From Psychrosphaera haliotis (GTDB taxonomy: Bacteria; Pseudomonadota; Gammaproteobacteria; Enterobacterales; Alteromonadaceae): DNA of 64,000 nucleotides. Positions 17,724 through 28,239 of this stretch are shown here, one piece after another (within the stretch, counting starts at the first letter, position 1; every line of letters begins with the position of its first letter). The notes under the pieces are model-generated. The model did not search any database. It was not told the DNA's origin and saw only the letters and a list, made by a program, of their open reading frames with translations. The stretch covers positions 186,001 through 250,000 of the forward strand of contig NZ_WOCD01000005.1 of assembly GCF_009728465.1 (NCBI RefSeq), given 5' to 3'. Made by a program: the position numbers and the translations under genes.

Positions 17724-20434
17724 TTACTCGTCGCTTCCGGTAATTACTTTTTTAATATCAGCAATAAGCTCATCTGTCATAAGTTGAACCGTTTGCCACT
17801 GCATATTACTAACCGCGTCAGTTCCAGATTGATCAATCAACACCCGACACGCGCTTTCAAGCTCGCCAGCTACTTCTGTTAAGTGATCATATCCATAACT
17901 TCCAGCTGAGCCTTTAATTTTATGGCATTCACCTTTAAGCGCTTCAATATCTTGAGGGCCTTTTAACGTCTGTAACAGTTCAACTTGCTTTTCAAGCTGA
18001 GATTTATAAAACGTTATCAAATCCTTCATTGTGTCATCATTTATGAGCTTAGACTCATCATTAGATTCGGAGGTAAGATGAGACTTTATGATGGTAATCA
18101 ATTCAGCTCTATCAACAGGTTTACCAATCGTTCCGTCGCATCCAGCTTCTATATGCAAAGCAACATCTTCGCGCATCACATTAGCTGTTAATGCATAAAT
18201 TGGCGTATCTTCACCGGCTTGACGTATAAGCTTAGTGGCTTCAAGGCCACCCATTATTGGCATTTGCATGTCCATAAGAATAAGGTCGTAATCATTAGTC
18301 AGTACTTTTTCTACTGCTAATTTACCATTGCCAACAATTTCGTAATCTAGGCTTAAAGAGTCTAATATCATTGCGAACAAATATTGATTATCTTCTACAT
18401 CTTCTGCGACTAAAACCTTGCCTGATATTTGTTTCTCAGTATAGACCTCTTGAGAGTCGTATTTTGTCGTTATCGCCGCTAGGTCAGCTTCGTTATTAAT
18501 AAAGTTATCGCCTAGGGGATGTTTGTCATTAGCAACTGAGATATTAATAGTAAAAGTACTTCCACGCCCCAATTGGCTTTCTAATTCGATGTTTCCGCCC
18601 AATAGTTTTGCTAGGCTATTGCTAATCACTAAGCCTAAACCAGTGCCTCCAAACTTCCTAGATATGCTGACATCAGCTTGCACAAACGGTGAGAAAATCC
18701 GTTTCTGAACCTCTTCACTCATTCCAATGCCTGTATCTATAACTTTTACAAAAAGCTTGTTGGTGTCAGGGTCAAACCAAACATCTACATTAACACTGCC
18801 GGCCTCTGTAAACTTGATGGCATTACTTGCTAAGTTAATGAGGATTTGTCTCAGCCGAGTAGGGTCAGTCCAAATTTTTGCTGGTAACGGGAACCTAAAA
18901 CTGAAATTGAAGTCTAGATCTTTTTTATTCGCTTGTGATGCAAGTAGTGTATTGACGTCTTGCAGTAAATCGAACAGTTGAATTTCTTGAATTTCAATAT
19001 CTAACTTATTTGATTCTATTTTAGATAAGTCCAAAATATCGTTAATTAATGCCAAAAGATGGCGACCGCTTTTTAATACTCTATTTAACAACTCTGATTG
19101 GTGTGGGTCTTTTAGTTCCGTCGATAAAACTTGCTCGGTAAAACCAAGTATCGCGGTGAGCGGTGTTCTAATTTCATGACTGATGTTCGCAACAAATGCA
19201 CTTTTTAATTCATTTGCTTGTTCGGACAATTCTTTTGCACTTTCTAATGCTTTGTTTGATTTGGCTAAAGCTGTGTTTGTGGATTCAAGCTCTTCTGTTC
19301 TTTCTCTAACTTTGTATTCAAGCTTTAAGCGACTATCGCTTTCATTTTCACGATAGACTATTAACTGCCTTACCATCACATTAAATGCTGCAAACAAATC
19401 GCCAATTTCATCTTGTCTTGGCATGTCTAATTTTATGTCCAAGTTACCCTGTGCTACTTGCCTCTTAGCTGACGTTAACTTTTCAATAGGCTCAACAATC
19501 ATTCGACTAAAATTGACGTAAAGCAAAATAGGAGAAATGACGATGGTTAATAATACCGTTAAAATCGAAATCCAAGTGTAAGCCGTGTCTGCAGCAAAAA
19601 CGCTCTGCTTTTTATGCCCATAAAGCACAAGAAAACGATTCTCAACAATGCGCGCCGCATAATCCATTTGCAACCCATTATTCGTGGTTTCAATAGCTGC
19701 GTGGGTGGTGGCACTGTCTTTTAATTTTTGAAATATTTGAGCGGGTAATTCATCACCTAAGTCGAACTGTGGGTAAGCAAACAATATTTTGCCTTTTGAC
19801 TTGTGATCATAATTTGGTGTTCGCTAGAAAAGCTATTTCCATCCTTGCTGTCTAAACGAAGCGTTTTTAACCAGTTTGGTTTGCTAATTAATTGAATAAA
19901 GCCGATAGAATTTAGCATTGAGTGGCCAGACACATCACTTGAAAACCAAGGTGTTTGGATCATAGATAATGGCGTGTTTGAACTTTCATGATCTAAGATG
20001 TGCCAGTCATTATAACTCTTCAAAAAGCCACTGGTGTTAAAGTTAGATAAGGGGCCATCTGTCCAAAAGGTGGTGACCTCACTTAAACTATTATCAAATA
20101 CTCTAACTGCCACTACGTTCGGATAAGTGTTAAAGAACACTCTAGAAGCCTGAGATAATTGGCTTTCAAACATTAAGGAGTCATTGTCTAAAGACCATTC
20201 AGAGGTGACCTTTTTAAACTCACTACTGTTCAAAAAGGTATTTAAAGTGGTTCGTTCTGATTCAAAATATCGATTTAAAGTATCGCTTCTGTAATTAACA
20301 TCAGTTTGTAAACTGGCGTTTGCAATCTGACGCTGCGCGCTTTCTGTATAACGAATAGACAACCACCCTAAAATTAGGGTGGGTATTAATATAAAAGGTA
20401 GTGTAAATAGAACCGCTTTTTGTTGTAAACGCAT
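17724..20434 (-). CDS. hybrid sensor histidine kinase with receiver and Hpt domains, frameshifted
   Basis: Inner-membrane hybrid kinase of about 903 residues after correction. In order: TM1 (residues 7-27), a periplasmic sensor of about 220 residues with no family I recognise, TM2 (about 285-305), HAMP (SRMIVEPIEKL), coiled coil, HisKA with the phospho-His in ISHEIRTP (about 420), HATPase with NAIKFT, DTGIGM and GGTGLGL, a receiver with DxxxxN-type VAEDVEDNQYLF and the phospho-Asp in LILMDMQMPIMGG, and a C-terminal Hpt with ECHKIKGSAGSYG. The frame breaks at about 19785-19795; adding one base joins TSQK to ILFAYPQFDLGD. No partner response regulator lies nearby, so its target is unknown. It ends 13 bases before ampD. 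Confidence 0.88.
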
Positions 20435-20466
20435 GTATTATCCGAAGCGACCAAACTCTGTTTTTA

Positions 20467-21321
20467 TTACTTTGAATTGTATAGAGTTTTTATCCATTTT
20501 TCTTCTGTAATAAAAGACCAATGCCAACTACTCCACTTTTCGCTAAGGCCCGCTTTGATAACATCTTCTAAAGAGTCACCTTTAGCTCGCTTAGTTTGTA
20601 CTTCTAGTTTAGTCGCAATAATCATACTAAGCAGGTTTTGCAGATCTTTTTTATTAGCAAGCTCGCCATGACCCGGAATAATGGGTGCAGATTCGTCAAT
20701 TTTAAGCAGTAAACTAGAGATATTTTGAATATAACCTTTTACTGAACCGCCACCATCTGTATCAATGTATGGAAATCGATTTTGAAAAAATAAGTCACCT
20801 AAATGCCAAACATTTGCATTAGCGAAATAAATTACTGAATCACCATCCGTATGGCCAGCAGGCAAATGCATCACATGCACATCTTCATTATTTAAATGAA
20901 GTTTTACACCGGACTCATAAGTAATGACGGGCAATCCTTGATTAGATTTTTTTGCTAGTCGTTTTCTTACATTTTCATGTGCTAACAAACTCGCTGATTT
21001 AGAAAAGTAAACGTTGCCACCAGAGTGATCCCCGTGATAGTGAGTATTTACAACATAACTAACCTTTGGCTGCTTAGCCGACTCTATATTAGCAATGGCT
21101 TGCTCAATTTTAGGCGCTAGTGGCTCAAACTGATCATCAATCATCAGTGTTCCATCAGCCCCAAGAAGCACACCAATGTTACCGCCAGCACCAGCCAACA
21201 TATACACATTGTTGGACACTTGCTGAGCTTTTATAACAACATCATCCATAGAGTTGGATATTGCCGCTGGACTCAGCATTGTTGCTGCTAACATTGATAT
21301 ACCAAAGGTTAATTTGTTCAT
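20467..21321 (-). CDS. exported metallo-beta-lactamase-fold hydrolase
   Basis: MBL-fold protein of 284 residues with a signal peptide (MNKLTFGISMLAATMLSPAA). The zinc motif THYHGDHSGGN (HxHxDH) is at about residue 95, the next His in LPAGHTDGD at about 158, the bridging Asp in WHLGDLFF at about 177, and the last His in IIPGHGE at about 222. This arrangement is that of the periplasmic hydrolase group, which includes subclass B3-like enzymes and many of unknown substrate; the sequence does not decide the substrate. It lies 32 bases from the M17 peptidase gene upstream on the same strand and may be cotranscribed with it. Confidence 0.8.
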   Translation of the reverse strand: MNKLTFGISMLAATMLSPAAISNSMDDVVIKAQQVSNNVYMLAGAGGNIGVLLGADGTLMIDDQFEPLAPKIEQAIANIESAKQPKVSYVVNTHYHGDHSGGNVYFSKSASLLAHENVRKRLAKKSNQGLPVITYESGVKLHLNNEDVHVMHLPAGHTDGDSVIYFANANVWHLGDLFFQNRFPYIDTDGGGSVKGYIQNISSLLLKIDESAPIIPGHGELANKKDLQNLLSMIIATKLEVQTKRAKGDSLEDVIKAGLSEKWSSWHWSFITEEKWIKTLYNSK

Positions 21322-21352
21322 TTTATATCCTTAATATTTTTAATAGGCAAAC

Positions 21353-22891
21353 TTAGCCTATAAAAGTCTTAATTAGCGCTGACACTGGCGCTGCAGAAGG
21401 CTTACCATGTTGCCAATCTCCACCATCAATACCACTACCAGCTATGTCTACATGCACGTAAGGCAAAGGCTGCTCGCTATCAATATCATGTTTATCTAAG
21501 CCCGATACAATGGCTAAGAACGCTAACGGGAACTGGTGACCACGAGCAGTTACTGCTGAGGCGCCATTATTTGATGATAGTAAGTCGTCTGCTTTTGTTT
21601 TTGGTGCAACAAAGTCGTAATCTTCACGTCTTGATAGAGATACTTCACATGGGTCAGCAATTAAATCGCCCATTTCAACCATTTTTGAGCCCACATTAGC
21701 CGCTTTTGCAGCGCCATTCTCAACTAGCGCCGTGTATGGACCAACCGCTCTAGCAGCATGACCTGTTAACGTTGCAACCGTGAATAGCGTTGGATTAACT
21801 TCATCGAGCGCTTCTTCACGCAATTTAGATAGTAGATCAGCCATTACTAAGCGGCCTTCAGCGTCTGTGTTACCAATTCTTACTCTAATACCAGAATGGC
21901 CAGTGATAATTTCATCTGCTACAAATGCTTCCGCACCTATGCTATTTCGTACAGCGGCTATTTCAGCTACTACTTTTACACCGATTGGTGCTAATTCAGA
22001 TACCGCTTTCATAAAGCCAGCTACTGCGGCTGCACCGCCTTTATCACGGCTCATACCAGCCATATGCCCGCCAACTTTTAAGTCTGCGCCGCCGGTATCG
22101 TAAACAATGCCTTTACCCACTAGCATTAAGGTTTTTTCAATATTGCCTTTTGGTGTGTACTCCAACCTGATCACTCTAGGCTGATGGCGTTCTACTTCAA
22201 TAGATGCACGAGCTACTGACCACAATAATGGAAACTCTGACTCTAACTTAGCCATATCATCGATTACTGATACTTCAACATTTGTGCCTTTAAATTCTTC
22301 TACACAATATTCTGCAAAGCGCGGTGGTGCCATTCTCTCTGGCTCTGTTCCACACAAGTCTCTTGCTACATATTGACCATTAGCAATTGCACTAGCTTCT
22401 GCAGCGTCAACATTTTCGCCAACAAGCCCCATTAAGCCAACTGGCTCAATGCTGTCTCCTAACGCTTCACGTGCTTCTAGTGGTTGCCAAAAGGTTTGGC
22501 AAAAGCCTAAATAAGATACAACTGTGGCGTTTTGATATTTAACGTCTTCATTTCCTAAAACCACTAGTAGCGGTTTTACCGATCCCATTTCTAGTAACGA
22601 TTTAGCAGCAGACTTAGCTGCATCAAAATAACGTCGAACATCGTCAAAATAGCGATTTAATGGGCCTGTTGGTGCAAGCACAACTCGCCCTTGTTTAACT
22701 GAATCAGAAACGAAGCTTACTTCTGATTTTCCAATACGCTTGTCAACTTCTGCTAATTTAGCAATCTCTTCTAATAACTCATCGGTCAAGCCAGAATCAA
22801 AGGACTGACCGACAATAACTAAAGCGTCCCAATTTGAATCATTCAGTGCCGTGTTGATATTTGATATTACTAGTGGAGTTGGGTGAGCCAT
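21353..22891 (-). CDS. M17 family leucyl aminopeptidase
   Basis: Cytosolic di-metal aminopeptidase of 512 residues. The C-terminal catalytic domain shows LVGKGIVYDTGGADLK (metal-ligand Lys and Asp), MSRDKGGAAAVAGF (Asp) and NTDAEGRLVMADLL (Asp, Glu and the catalytic Arg), the classical M17 order. The motif SRDKGG in place of the YDMGG of E. coli PepA places it in a divergent M17 branch rather than PepA itself. The N-terminal macro-like domain spans about residues 1-170. It releases N-terminal amino acids from peptides. The MBL hydrolase gene follows by 31 bases. Confidence 0.9.
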   Translation of the reverse strand: MAHPTPLVISNINTALNDSNWDALVIVGQSFDSGLTDELLEEIAKLAEVDKRIGKSEVSFVSDSVKQGRVVLAPTGPLNRYFDDVRRYFDAAKSAAKSLLEMGSVKPLLVVLGNEDVKYQNATVVSYLGFCQTFWQPLEAREALGDSIEPVGLMGLVGENVDAAEASAIANGQYVARDLCGTEPERMAPPRFAEYCVEEFKGTNVEVSVIDDMAKLESEFPLLWSVARASIEVERHQPRVIRLEYTPKGNIEKTLMLVGKGIVYDTGGADLKVGGHMAGMSRDKGGAAAVAGFMKAVSELAPIGVKVVAEIAAVRNSIGAEAFVADEIITGHSGIRVRIGNTDAEGRLVMADLLSKLREEALDEVNPTLFTVATLTGHAARAVGPYTALVENGAAKAANVGSKMVEMGDLIADPCEVSLSRREDYDFVAPKTKADDLLSSNNGASAVTARGHQFPLAFLAIVSGLDKHDIDSEQPLPYVHVDIAGSGIDGGDWQHGKPSAAPVSALIKTFIG

Positions 22892-22969
22892 AAAAATCTC
22901 TCTAAATTTATAATGTTAGTAAACAATGTTGTGAATTCAACTTATTCATTAATGATACGTAAGTTAATC

Positions 22970-24037
22970 CTAAAAACCTAAGTCTAATTGATGTTTGTCA
23001 TCTTCTTGGTCCGACAAGCCAACATGGATGCCCAATAACCTAACGGCTTTTCCGTTGCCTCTGTCAAGGGCCTCGATCATTAGCTGTTGAAGCACAGCTT
23101 CATCAATACGTTCATACTTAAGCTCTTTGGTGGTCTGTTGGAAATCACTAAATTTAATTTTGACTCCAAGTTTTCCTAACTTTCGATTACCCACTTTGCT
23201 TTCACAGCGCTTGTTTAACTCTGGCAGTAAACTTACGTTGAGTATTTTAAAGAGGATCTCAAGGTCACTAATATCTTTCTCGAACGTTCTCTCAACGCCT
23301 ATTGATTTCCTAATTCTAGAAACCTCCACTTCTCTTGGGTCAATACCTTGGCATCGACTCCATAATACATATCCATACTTTCCAAAGTGTTGTGCCAAAA
23401 ATGATTCATTACTTTGTTGAATATCAGCACCCGTACTTAAGCCTAGGTTTGTTAATTTTTCAGCGGTCACTTTACCAACGCCTGGAATTTTTTTAAGCGG
23501 CATGGTTTTAATAAAAGGAATGATCTCATTAGGGGTTATAGTAAATTGGCCGTTGGGCTTATTTTGATCAGAAGCTATTTTTGCAAGAAACTTTATAGGC
23601 GCGATTCCTGCTGAGGCTGTCAGTCCTGTAGCTTCAAAGATTTCTTGTCTTATTTGTTCAGCTATTAATGTTGCAGACCCTTGATGCAACTCGCAATCTG
23701 TTACATCTAAATAAGCCTCATCTAGCGAGAGTGGTTCTATTTTGTCGGTGAAACGTTTAAAGACTTGTCGAATGACCTGGCTGGTTTCTTGATACACGTG
23801 CATTCGACCTGGCACTACAACTAAATTGGGACATTTACGCAAAGCGACAGAGGTTGGCATTGCTGAACTAACACCAAACTGCCTTGCTATGTAATTACAG
23901 GTAGATAAAACCCCACGGCGATCAGAGCGACCGCCGACAGCAACAGGCTTACCAGCTAAGCTAGGGTTATCTCGTATCTCAACGGATACATAAAAGGCAT
24001 CCATATCAACATGGATAATTTTTTTCTGCTTGCTCAT
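22970..24037 (-). CDS. dinB: DNA polymerase IV (translesion Y-family)
   Basis: Error-prone Y-family polymerase of 355 residues. Palm motifs HVDMDAFYVSVE (residues 9-20) and SLDEAYLDVTD (about 103) carry the catalytic acidic residues; the helix-hairpin-helix IPGVGKVTAEKL is at about 181; the little-finger domain follows with RKSIGVERTFEKD. It acts in lesion bypass. The C-terminus ends in a QLDLGF beta-clamp-binding-type tail. A consensus LexA box sits 41 bases upstream of the start, so SOS induction is expected. Confidence 0.96.
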   Translation of the reverse strand: MSKQKKIIHVDMDAFYVSVEIRDNPSLAGKPVAVGGRSDRRGVLSTCNYIARQFGVSSAMPTSVALRKCPNLVVVPGRMHVYQETSQVIRQVFKRFTDKIEPLSLDEAYLDVTDCELHQGSATLIAEQIRQEIFEATGLTASAGIAPIKFLAKIASDQNKPNGQFTITPNEIIPFIKTMPLKKIPGVGKVTAEKLTNLGLSTGADIQQSNESFLAQHFGKYGYVLWSRCQGIDPREVEVSRIRKSIGVERTFEKDISDLEILFKILNVSLLPELNKRCESKVGNRKLGKLGVKIKFSDFQQTTKELKYERIDEAVLQQLMIEALDRGNGKAVRLLGIHVGLSDQEDDKHQLDLGF

Positions 24038-24077
24038 TAACCTCGCCCTATCAAATACGATAGGCTATTTTTAACAA

Positions 24078-24093
24078 CTGTATATAAAAACAG
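24078..24093. promoter_or_regulatory. dinB: LexA (SOS) box upstream of dinB
   Basis: CTGT-ATATAAAA-ACAG matches the gammaproteobacterial LexA consensus CTGT-N8-ACAG exactly, with the AT-rich centre typical of strong sites. It lies between the MFS transporter stop codon and the dinB start. Confidence 0.9.
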
Positions 24094-24122
24094 TTAATTG
24101 AGCAAGAATATATTTACTCTAT

Positions 24123-25556
24123 TCAGTCAGCTTGTTTTTCTTTTACCATTAACCAGCTCACCGCTGATATTAGTAGAGAAGCGGCACAAACAATAAAGAC
24201 CATAGATTTATCATCAACTTTATTTAAGAATAAGCTTATACCAAGACTTACAACTAACTGAGGCAACACCACAGACAAATTGAATAGGCCCATGTATAAA
24301 CCCATCTTAGAGTTTTCAACGCGTTCTGACATAATTGCAAACGGTAAGCTAACAATTGCTGCCCAACCAACACCGGCAAAGGCCATCATGATGTACATTG
24401 ATATAGGTGATGTAGTAAATAAGGCAATATATAAATAGGCAAATGCAGTCACTAATAACGCCGCTGCGTGAACCTTAATACGACCAAACTTATTGGCTAA
24501 TGGTCCTAACGCTAAAGCAGGTAATAACGCTGCGATACCGTTTAAAATCGCAAAGCTGTAAGAGATAGTTTGGCCTAATTCGTCGTCAGATAATAACGTC
24601 ATTTTTTCTTGCAAAAATGCATAGGTGAATACAAACATAGTTTGAATGCCAATCCAGCTGAACGAATGTGCAGCAAGTACTTTTTGAAAACCTAAGTGAC
24701 TTTTGCCTGATTTGTTACTTTCATTGTCTTCACTTTTGAATAGAGTCTCAAAAACAAAAAACAACGTAACTAACAAAGCTAATGTTTCCCCCCAGTAATG
24801 ACTCACTTCTATGTTACTTAGGTGTAAAACACTGGCGTAAAGTGAATAAGCTAAGAAGCCCCAAAGTGGTTTTATGTCTTTTAATACTTGGACGATGTTA
24901 AAATTGTGTTTATCTGTTTCTTGATTTTCACCAGAGCTTGGTAGCTCTTTTGGCTCTATAACAAAAAAAGTTGGTAAGATTGAAAACAGTAAAACTAAAG
25001 CTGCGCCAAAATAAATTAAAACAAAGTTATTCCAATACCCACCAATTACATAAGCCAAAACGCCGAAGGTCCCAGATACAGTTTGCATCCATGTGTAACC
25101 TTTAGTTCTTGCTTCTCCTTCTGGAGTAACGTCTGCAATAATTGAACGCGTTGGGTTAAAACTTACATTTATAGACAAGTCTAATGATAGTGCGATGGCA
25201 ATGGCTACTGCTAAGATACCTATTCCGCCAAGAGACTCTGAGATGATGCCTATATTGGGTAAGGCTAATAATGACAATGAAGCTAAGACACCGCCAATTA
25301 AAATAAACGGTCTACGCCTACCATTCCAAAACCAAACTTTGTCACTGATAAAACCAACAATTACTTGCCCTAAAATGCCGGCAATAGGACCAGCAGCCCA
25401 CACGATGCCAATTTCATGGATATCCAAACCATATTGGGTGCTTAGCAACCAGCTTAATGCAGATATTTGAACTGAAAGTGCGAATCCCATCGCGGTAGAA
25501 GGCAGACTCAATAACATGTAAAAACGGCGACTGAGTGACTGTTGAATCTTTAACAT
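24123..25556 (-). CDS. MFS transporter, SLC45/GPH-like (probable sugar:cation symporter)
   Basis: Twelve-helix major-facilitator protein of 477 residues. The loop motif GFISDKVWFWNGRRRPFILIGG at about residues 63-84, with its RRRPF core, is typical of the sucrose/maltose-type group of sugar symporters, and the half-repeat GPLANKFGRIKVHA occurs at about 350. There is no signal peptide and no adjacent glycosidase, so the substrate is an inference. It is a single gene ahead of dinB, with its own AT-rich upstream region containing ATT repeats. Confidence 0.8.
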   Translation of the reverse strand: MLKIQQSLSRRFYMLLSLPSTAMGFALSVQISALSWLLSTQYGLDIHEIGIVWAAGPIAGILGQVIVGFISDKVWFWNGRRRPFILIGGVLASLSLLALPNIGIISESLGGIGILAVAIAIALSLDLSINVSFNPTRSIIADVTPEGEARTKGYTWMQTVSGTFGVLAYVIGGYWNNFVLIYFGAALVLLFSILPTFFVIEPKELPSSGENQETDKHNFNIVQVLKDIKPLWGFLAYSLYASVLHLSNIEVSHYWGETLALLVTLFFVFETLFKSEDNESNKSGKSHLGFQKVLAAHSFSWIGIQTMFVFTYAFLQEKMTLLSDDELGQTISYSFAILNGIAALLPALALGPLANKFGRIKVHAAALLVTAFAYLYIALFTTSPISMYIMMAFAGVGWAAIVSLPFAIMSERVENSKMGLYMGLFNLSVVLPQLVVSLGISLFLNKVDDKSMVFIVCAASLLISAVSWLMVKEKQAD

Positions 25557-25638
25557 TATTATTCTCTATTATTATAATTCTTATTATTATGCTTTTAGCT
25601 CTTTGGCTATCCCGCTAATCTATTTGATTTTAGGGATC

Positions 25639-25662
25639 AAAAAAAGGGCTTAATGCCCTTTC
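25639..25662 (-). terminator. terminator of the nqr operon
   Basis: On the minus strand, AAGGGC / GCCCTT forms a stem with a 5-nt loop followed by a run of seven T, 32 bases after the nqrM stop codon. Confidence 0.8.
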
Positions 25663-25693
25663 TTTATAATTAAACTAGTAAAATCCTAAAACG

Positions 25694-25906
25694 TTACAAG
25701 ATTTGGTCTTGTTTCCAACGCTCTTCTTTTTCTAGTCTTTCTTTTCTACGATCACATGGATTGTCGCAGTTACAGGCTTTATCAATACCTAAACTTCCTA
25801 AACCACCACAACTACCAGCTAGTGTTTTTTTCTGCAAGATGTAACCAATAGACATAGCAACAAAAACAATCAACAATAAGCCAAGAGTTAACAAAAATAT
25901 TTGCAT
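25694..25906 (-). CDS. nqrM: NqrM, Na+-NQR maturation factor
   Basis: A 70-residue protein with one N-terminal membrane helix (residues 1-24) and a cysteine cluster GSCGGLGSLGIDKACNCDNPC (about 32-51). This matches NqrM (former DUF539), which is needed to insert the iron centre between NqrD and NqrE. It closes the nqr operon, 2 bases after apbE. Confidence 0.93.
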   Translation of the reverse strand: MQIFLLTLGLLLIVFVAMSIGYILQKKTLAGSCGGLGSLGIDKACNCDNPCDRRKERLEKEERWKQDQIL

Positions 25907-25908
25907 GA

Positions 25909-26949
25909 TTAGCCCTTTTCTTCTGGGAATAACTTCTTAAATTCACTCGACATCATACCTGTAAAACCTTGGTCACTTTTAACGATAAGGTAAACCGGCA
26001 GGTGAGTGCGTTCTGCATATTCCATTGCTTTTTCTGGCCCCATTACATTAAGCATGGTTGCTGCAGCATCGGCAGTCATGGCTGACGGGTGCATGACAGT
26101 AACTGAAACTAGTTTATGTGTAATTGGCTTGCCAGTCGTTGGATCGATAGTATGAGAATAACGTACGCCATTTTCTTCAAAATAGTTACGGTAATCTCCT
26201 GATGTTGCCATCGCAAGATTTACAGGCCTAACAATAAGCTGCACTTCTCTTCGATCTGAAACCGGCTTTTCTATTGCAACCGCCCACTTCTCACCATTTG
26301 GTTTTGAACCGGACAAACGCATTTCACCACCGACTTCTACTAAGTAGTCAAATATACCTAACTTTTCTAAAGCATTAGCAACTTGATCAACACCATAACC
26401 TTTGGCAATTGATGAAAAATCAACATATAAGTCATCATGTGCCTTGGTTACTGAGTTGCCTGCAATCGCTAATAAATCCATACCAACCCAGTTGCGAGTT
26501 TGCTCAATTAACTCTTGCTCAGGTTGCTTCACAACCCGACCATCAGGACCAAATCCCCATAAGTTAACCATAGGACCAACCGTAGGATCAAACGCTCCAT
26601 TGCTTTCGTTATATAAACGCATTGACTCATTTAATACGGCAATTGTATCGCCAGACAGCAGTTGTGACTCACCAGCTTTAGCTTTATTTAACAAGCTAAG
26701 CTCTGAATCAGGCTTATAGGTAGACATCAAGCTATTCACATTCTCTAATTCACCGTTAACCAGCTCAAACAAGTTATTTGATGCTAACTGTTCTTGAGTA
26801 GGATAAAGCTTTATATTAAATGTAGTGCCCATGGTTTTACCTTGCAGTAAAACTGGCTGTGCATGATCTTCATTTTGCTTTGGAAAAAAAAGCAAAATGG
26901 CCAGCCCGATAAGGGCCAGCCATGTTAATACGACTTGTTTACGAGTCAC
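25909..26949 (-). CDS. apbE: ApbE, FAD:protein FMN transferase
   Basis: Mg-dependent flavin transferase of 346 residues that attaches FMN covalently to threonines of NqrB and NqrC. The N-terminus is a membrane anchor or signal (LTWLALIGLAILLFFP) without a clear lipobox cysteine. Family motifs are GKTMGTTFNIKLYP at about 35, FDPTVGPMVNLWGFG at about 120, DFSSIAKGYGVD at about 172, VEVGGEMRLSG at about 200, and SHTIDPTTGKP at about 265. It sits between nqrF and nqrM, matching its role as NQR maturation factor. Confidence 0.95.
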   Translation of the reverse strand: MTRKQVVLTWLALIGLAILLFFPKQNEDHAQPVLLQGKTMGTTFNIKLYPTQEQLASNNLFELVNGELENVNSLMSTYKPDSELSLLNKAKAGESQLLSGDTIAVLNESMRLYNESNGAFDPTVGPMVNLWGFGPDGRVVKQPEQELIEQTRNWVGMDLLAIAGNSVTKAHDDLYVDFSSIAKGYGVDQVANALEKLGIFDYLVEVGGEMRLSGSKPNGEKWAVAIEKPVSDRREVQLIVRPVNLAMATSGDYRNYFEENGVRYSHTIDPTTGKPITHKLVSVTVMHPSAMTADAAATMLNVMGPEKAMEYAERTHLPVYLIVKSDQGFTGMMSSEFKKLFPEEKG

Positions 26950-26954
26950 TTCTA

Positions 26955-28178
26955 CTAACCACCAAAGTCATCTAGAAGGATGTTCTCGTCTTCAACGCCT
27001 AAGTCTTTAAGCAAGTTGATAACGGCCGCGTTCATCACTGGAGGACCACACATGTAAAACTCACAGTCTTCTGGCGCTTCATGGTCACGTAAATAGTTTT
27101 CAAACAATACATTATGAATGAAACCTGTATAACCTTCCCAATTGTCCTCTGGTTGAGGATCAGAAAGTGCAACGTGCCAATCGAAGTTTTCGTTTTCTGC
27201 TGCTAACTCGTCAAAATCTTCTACGTAGAACATTTCACGCTTAGAACGAGCACCATACCAGAAGCTGATCTTACGCTTAGAGTTTAATCGACGTAATTGG
27301 TCAAATATGTGTGAGCGCATTGGAGCCATACCAGCACCACCGCCTACAAATACCATTTCAGCTTCAGTTTCTTTTGCAAAGAACTCACCAAATGGACCAG
27401 AAATTGTTACTTTGTCGCCTTCTTTTAAGCTCCAAATATAAGATGACATTTTACCAGCTGGTAATGACAAGTTATTTGGTGGAGGAGAAGCAACACGAAC
27501 GTTAAGCATGATAATGCCTTCTTCTTCTGGGTAGTTTGCCATTGAGTATGCACGAATAGTCTCTTCGTCTACTTTTGACTCAATACTGAAGAAGTTAAAA
27601 CGTTCCCAATCCGGACGATATTCGTCAGGAACATCAAAGTCAGAATACTTAACATGATGAGGTGGAGCAACGATTTGGATGTAACCACCTGCGCGGAAAG
27701 GAACACTTTCGCCATCAGGAATACGTAGCTTAAGTTCTTTGATGAAGGTTGCTTTGTTATCGTTAGAAATAACTTCACAATCCCACTGTTTAACACCAAA
27801 GATTTCAGGTTCAAGTTCAATTTCCATGTCTTGCTTAACAGCAACCTGACATGATAAACGACAACCTTCTTTTGCTTCACGCTTAGTAATGTGACCTTCT
27901 TCAGTTGGAAGAATATCACCACCACCTGAATGAACGTGTACACGACACTGACCACAAGTACCACCGCCACCACATGCTGATGGGATGAATATACCTTTGT
28001 CTGCTAGAACGTTAAGTAGCTTACCGCCTGCAGATGCAACAACAGACTTATCTTCGTCTTCGTTGATTAATATTCTAACGTCTCCCGTTGATACTAGCTT
28101 AGATTTGGCAAATAAAATTACCAAAACTAACGCTACTACAATAGCGGTAAACATCGATACGCCGAGAACTATTTCCAT
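26955..28178 (-). CDS. nqrF: Na+-NQR subunit F (NADH dehydrogenase, 2Fe-2S/FAD)
   Basis: Entry subunit of the Na+-translocating NADH:quinone reductase, 407 residues. One N-terminal membrane helix (4-26) precedes a ferredoxin domain with the cluster motif [10 protein letters not shown] (about 70-79) and a distant Cys in GCRLSCQV (about 111), then a ferredoxin-reductase domain with FAD motif RAYSMANYP and NADH motif [14 protein letters not shown]. The C-terminus ends ILLDDFGG, as in Vibrio NqrF. It oxidises NADH and passes electrons to the membrane subunits. Confidence 0.97.
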   Translation of the reverse strand: MEIVLGVSMFTAIVVALVLVILFAKSKLVSTGDVRILINEDEDKSVVASAGGKLLNVLADKGIFIPSACGGGGTCGQCRVHVHSGGGDILPTEEGHITKREAKEGCRLSCQVAVKQDMEIELEPEIFGVKQWDCEVISNDNKATFIKELKLRIPDGESVPFRAGGYIQIVAPPHHVKYSDFDVPDEYRPDWERFNFFSIESKVDEETIRAYSMANYPEEEGIIMLNVRVASPPPNNLSLPAGKMSSYIWSLKEGDKVTISGPFGEFFAKETEAEMVFVGGGAGMAPMRSHIFDQLRRLNSKRKISFWYGARSKREMFYVEDFDELAAENENFDWHVALSDPQPEDNWEGYTGFIHNVLFENYLRDHEAPEDCEFYMCGPPVMNAAVINLLKDLGVEDENILLDDFGG

Positions 28179-28239
28179 CGACCTTTCCTTTAATTCTTAT
28201 CTAAGGGTTTGCAGCCTAAGCTACAAACCGACATTAACC

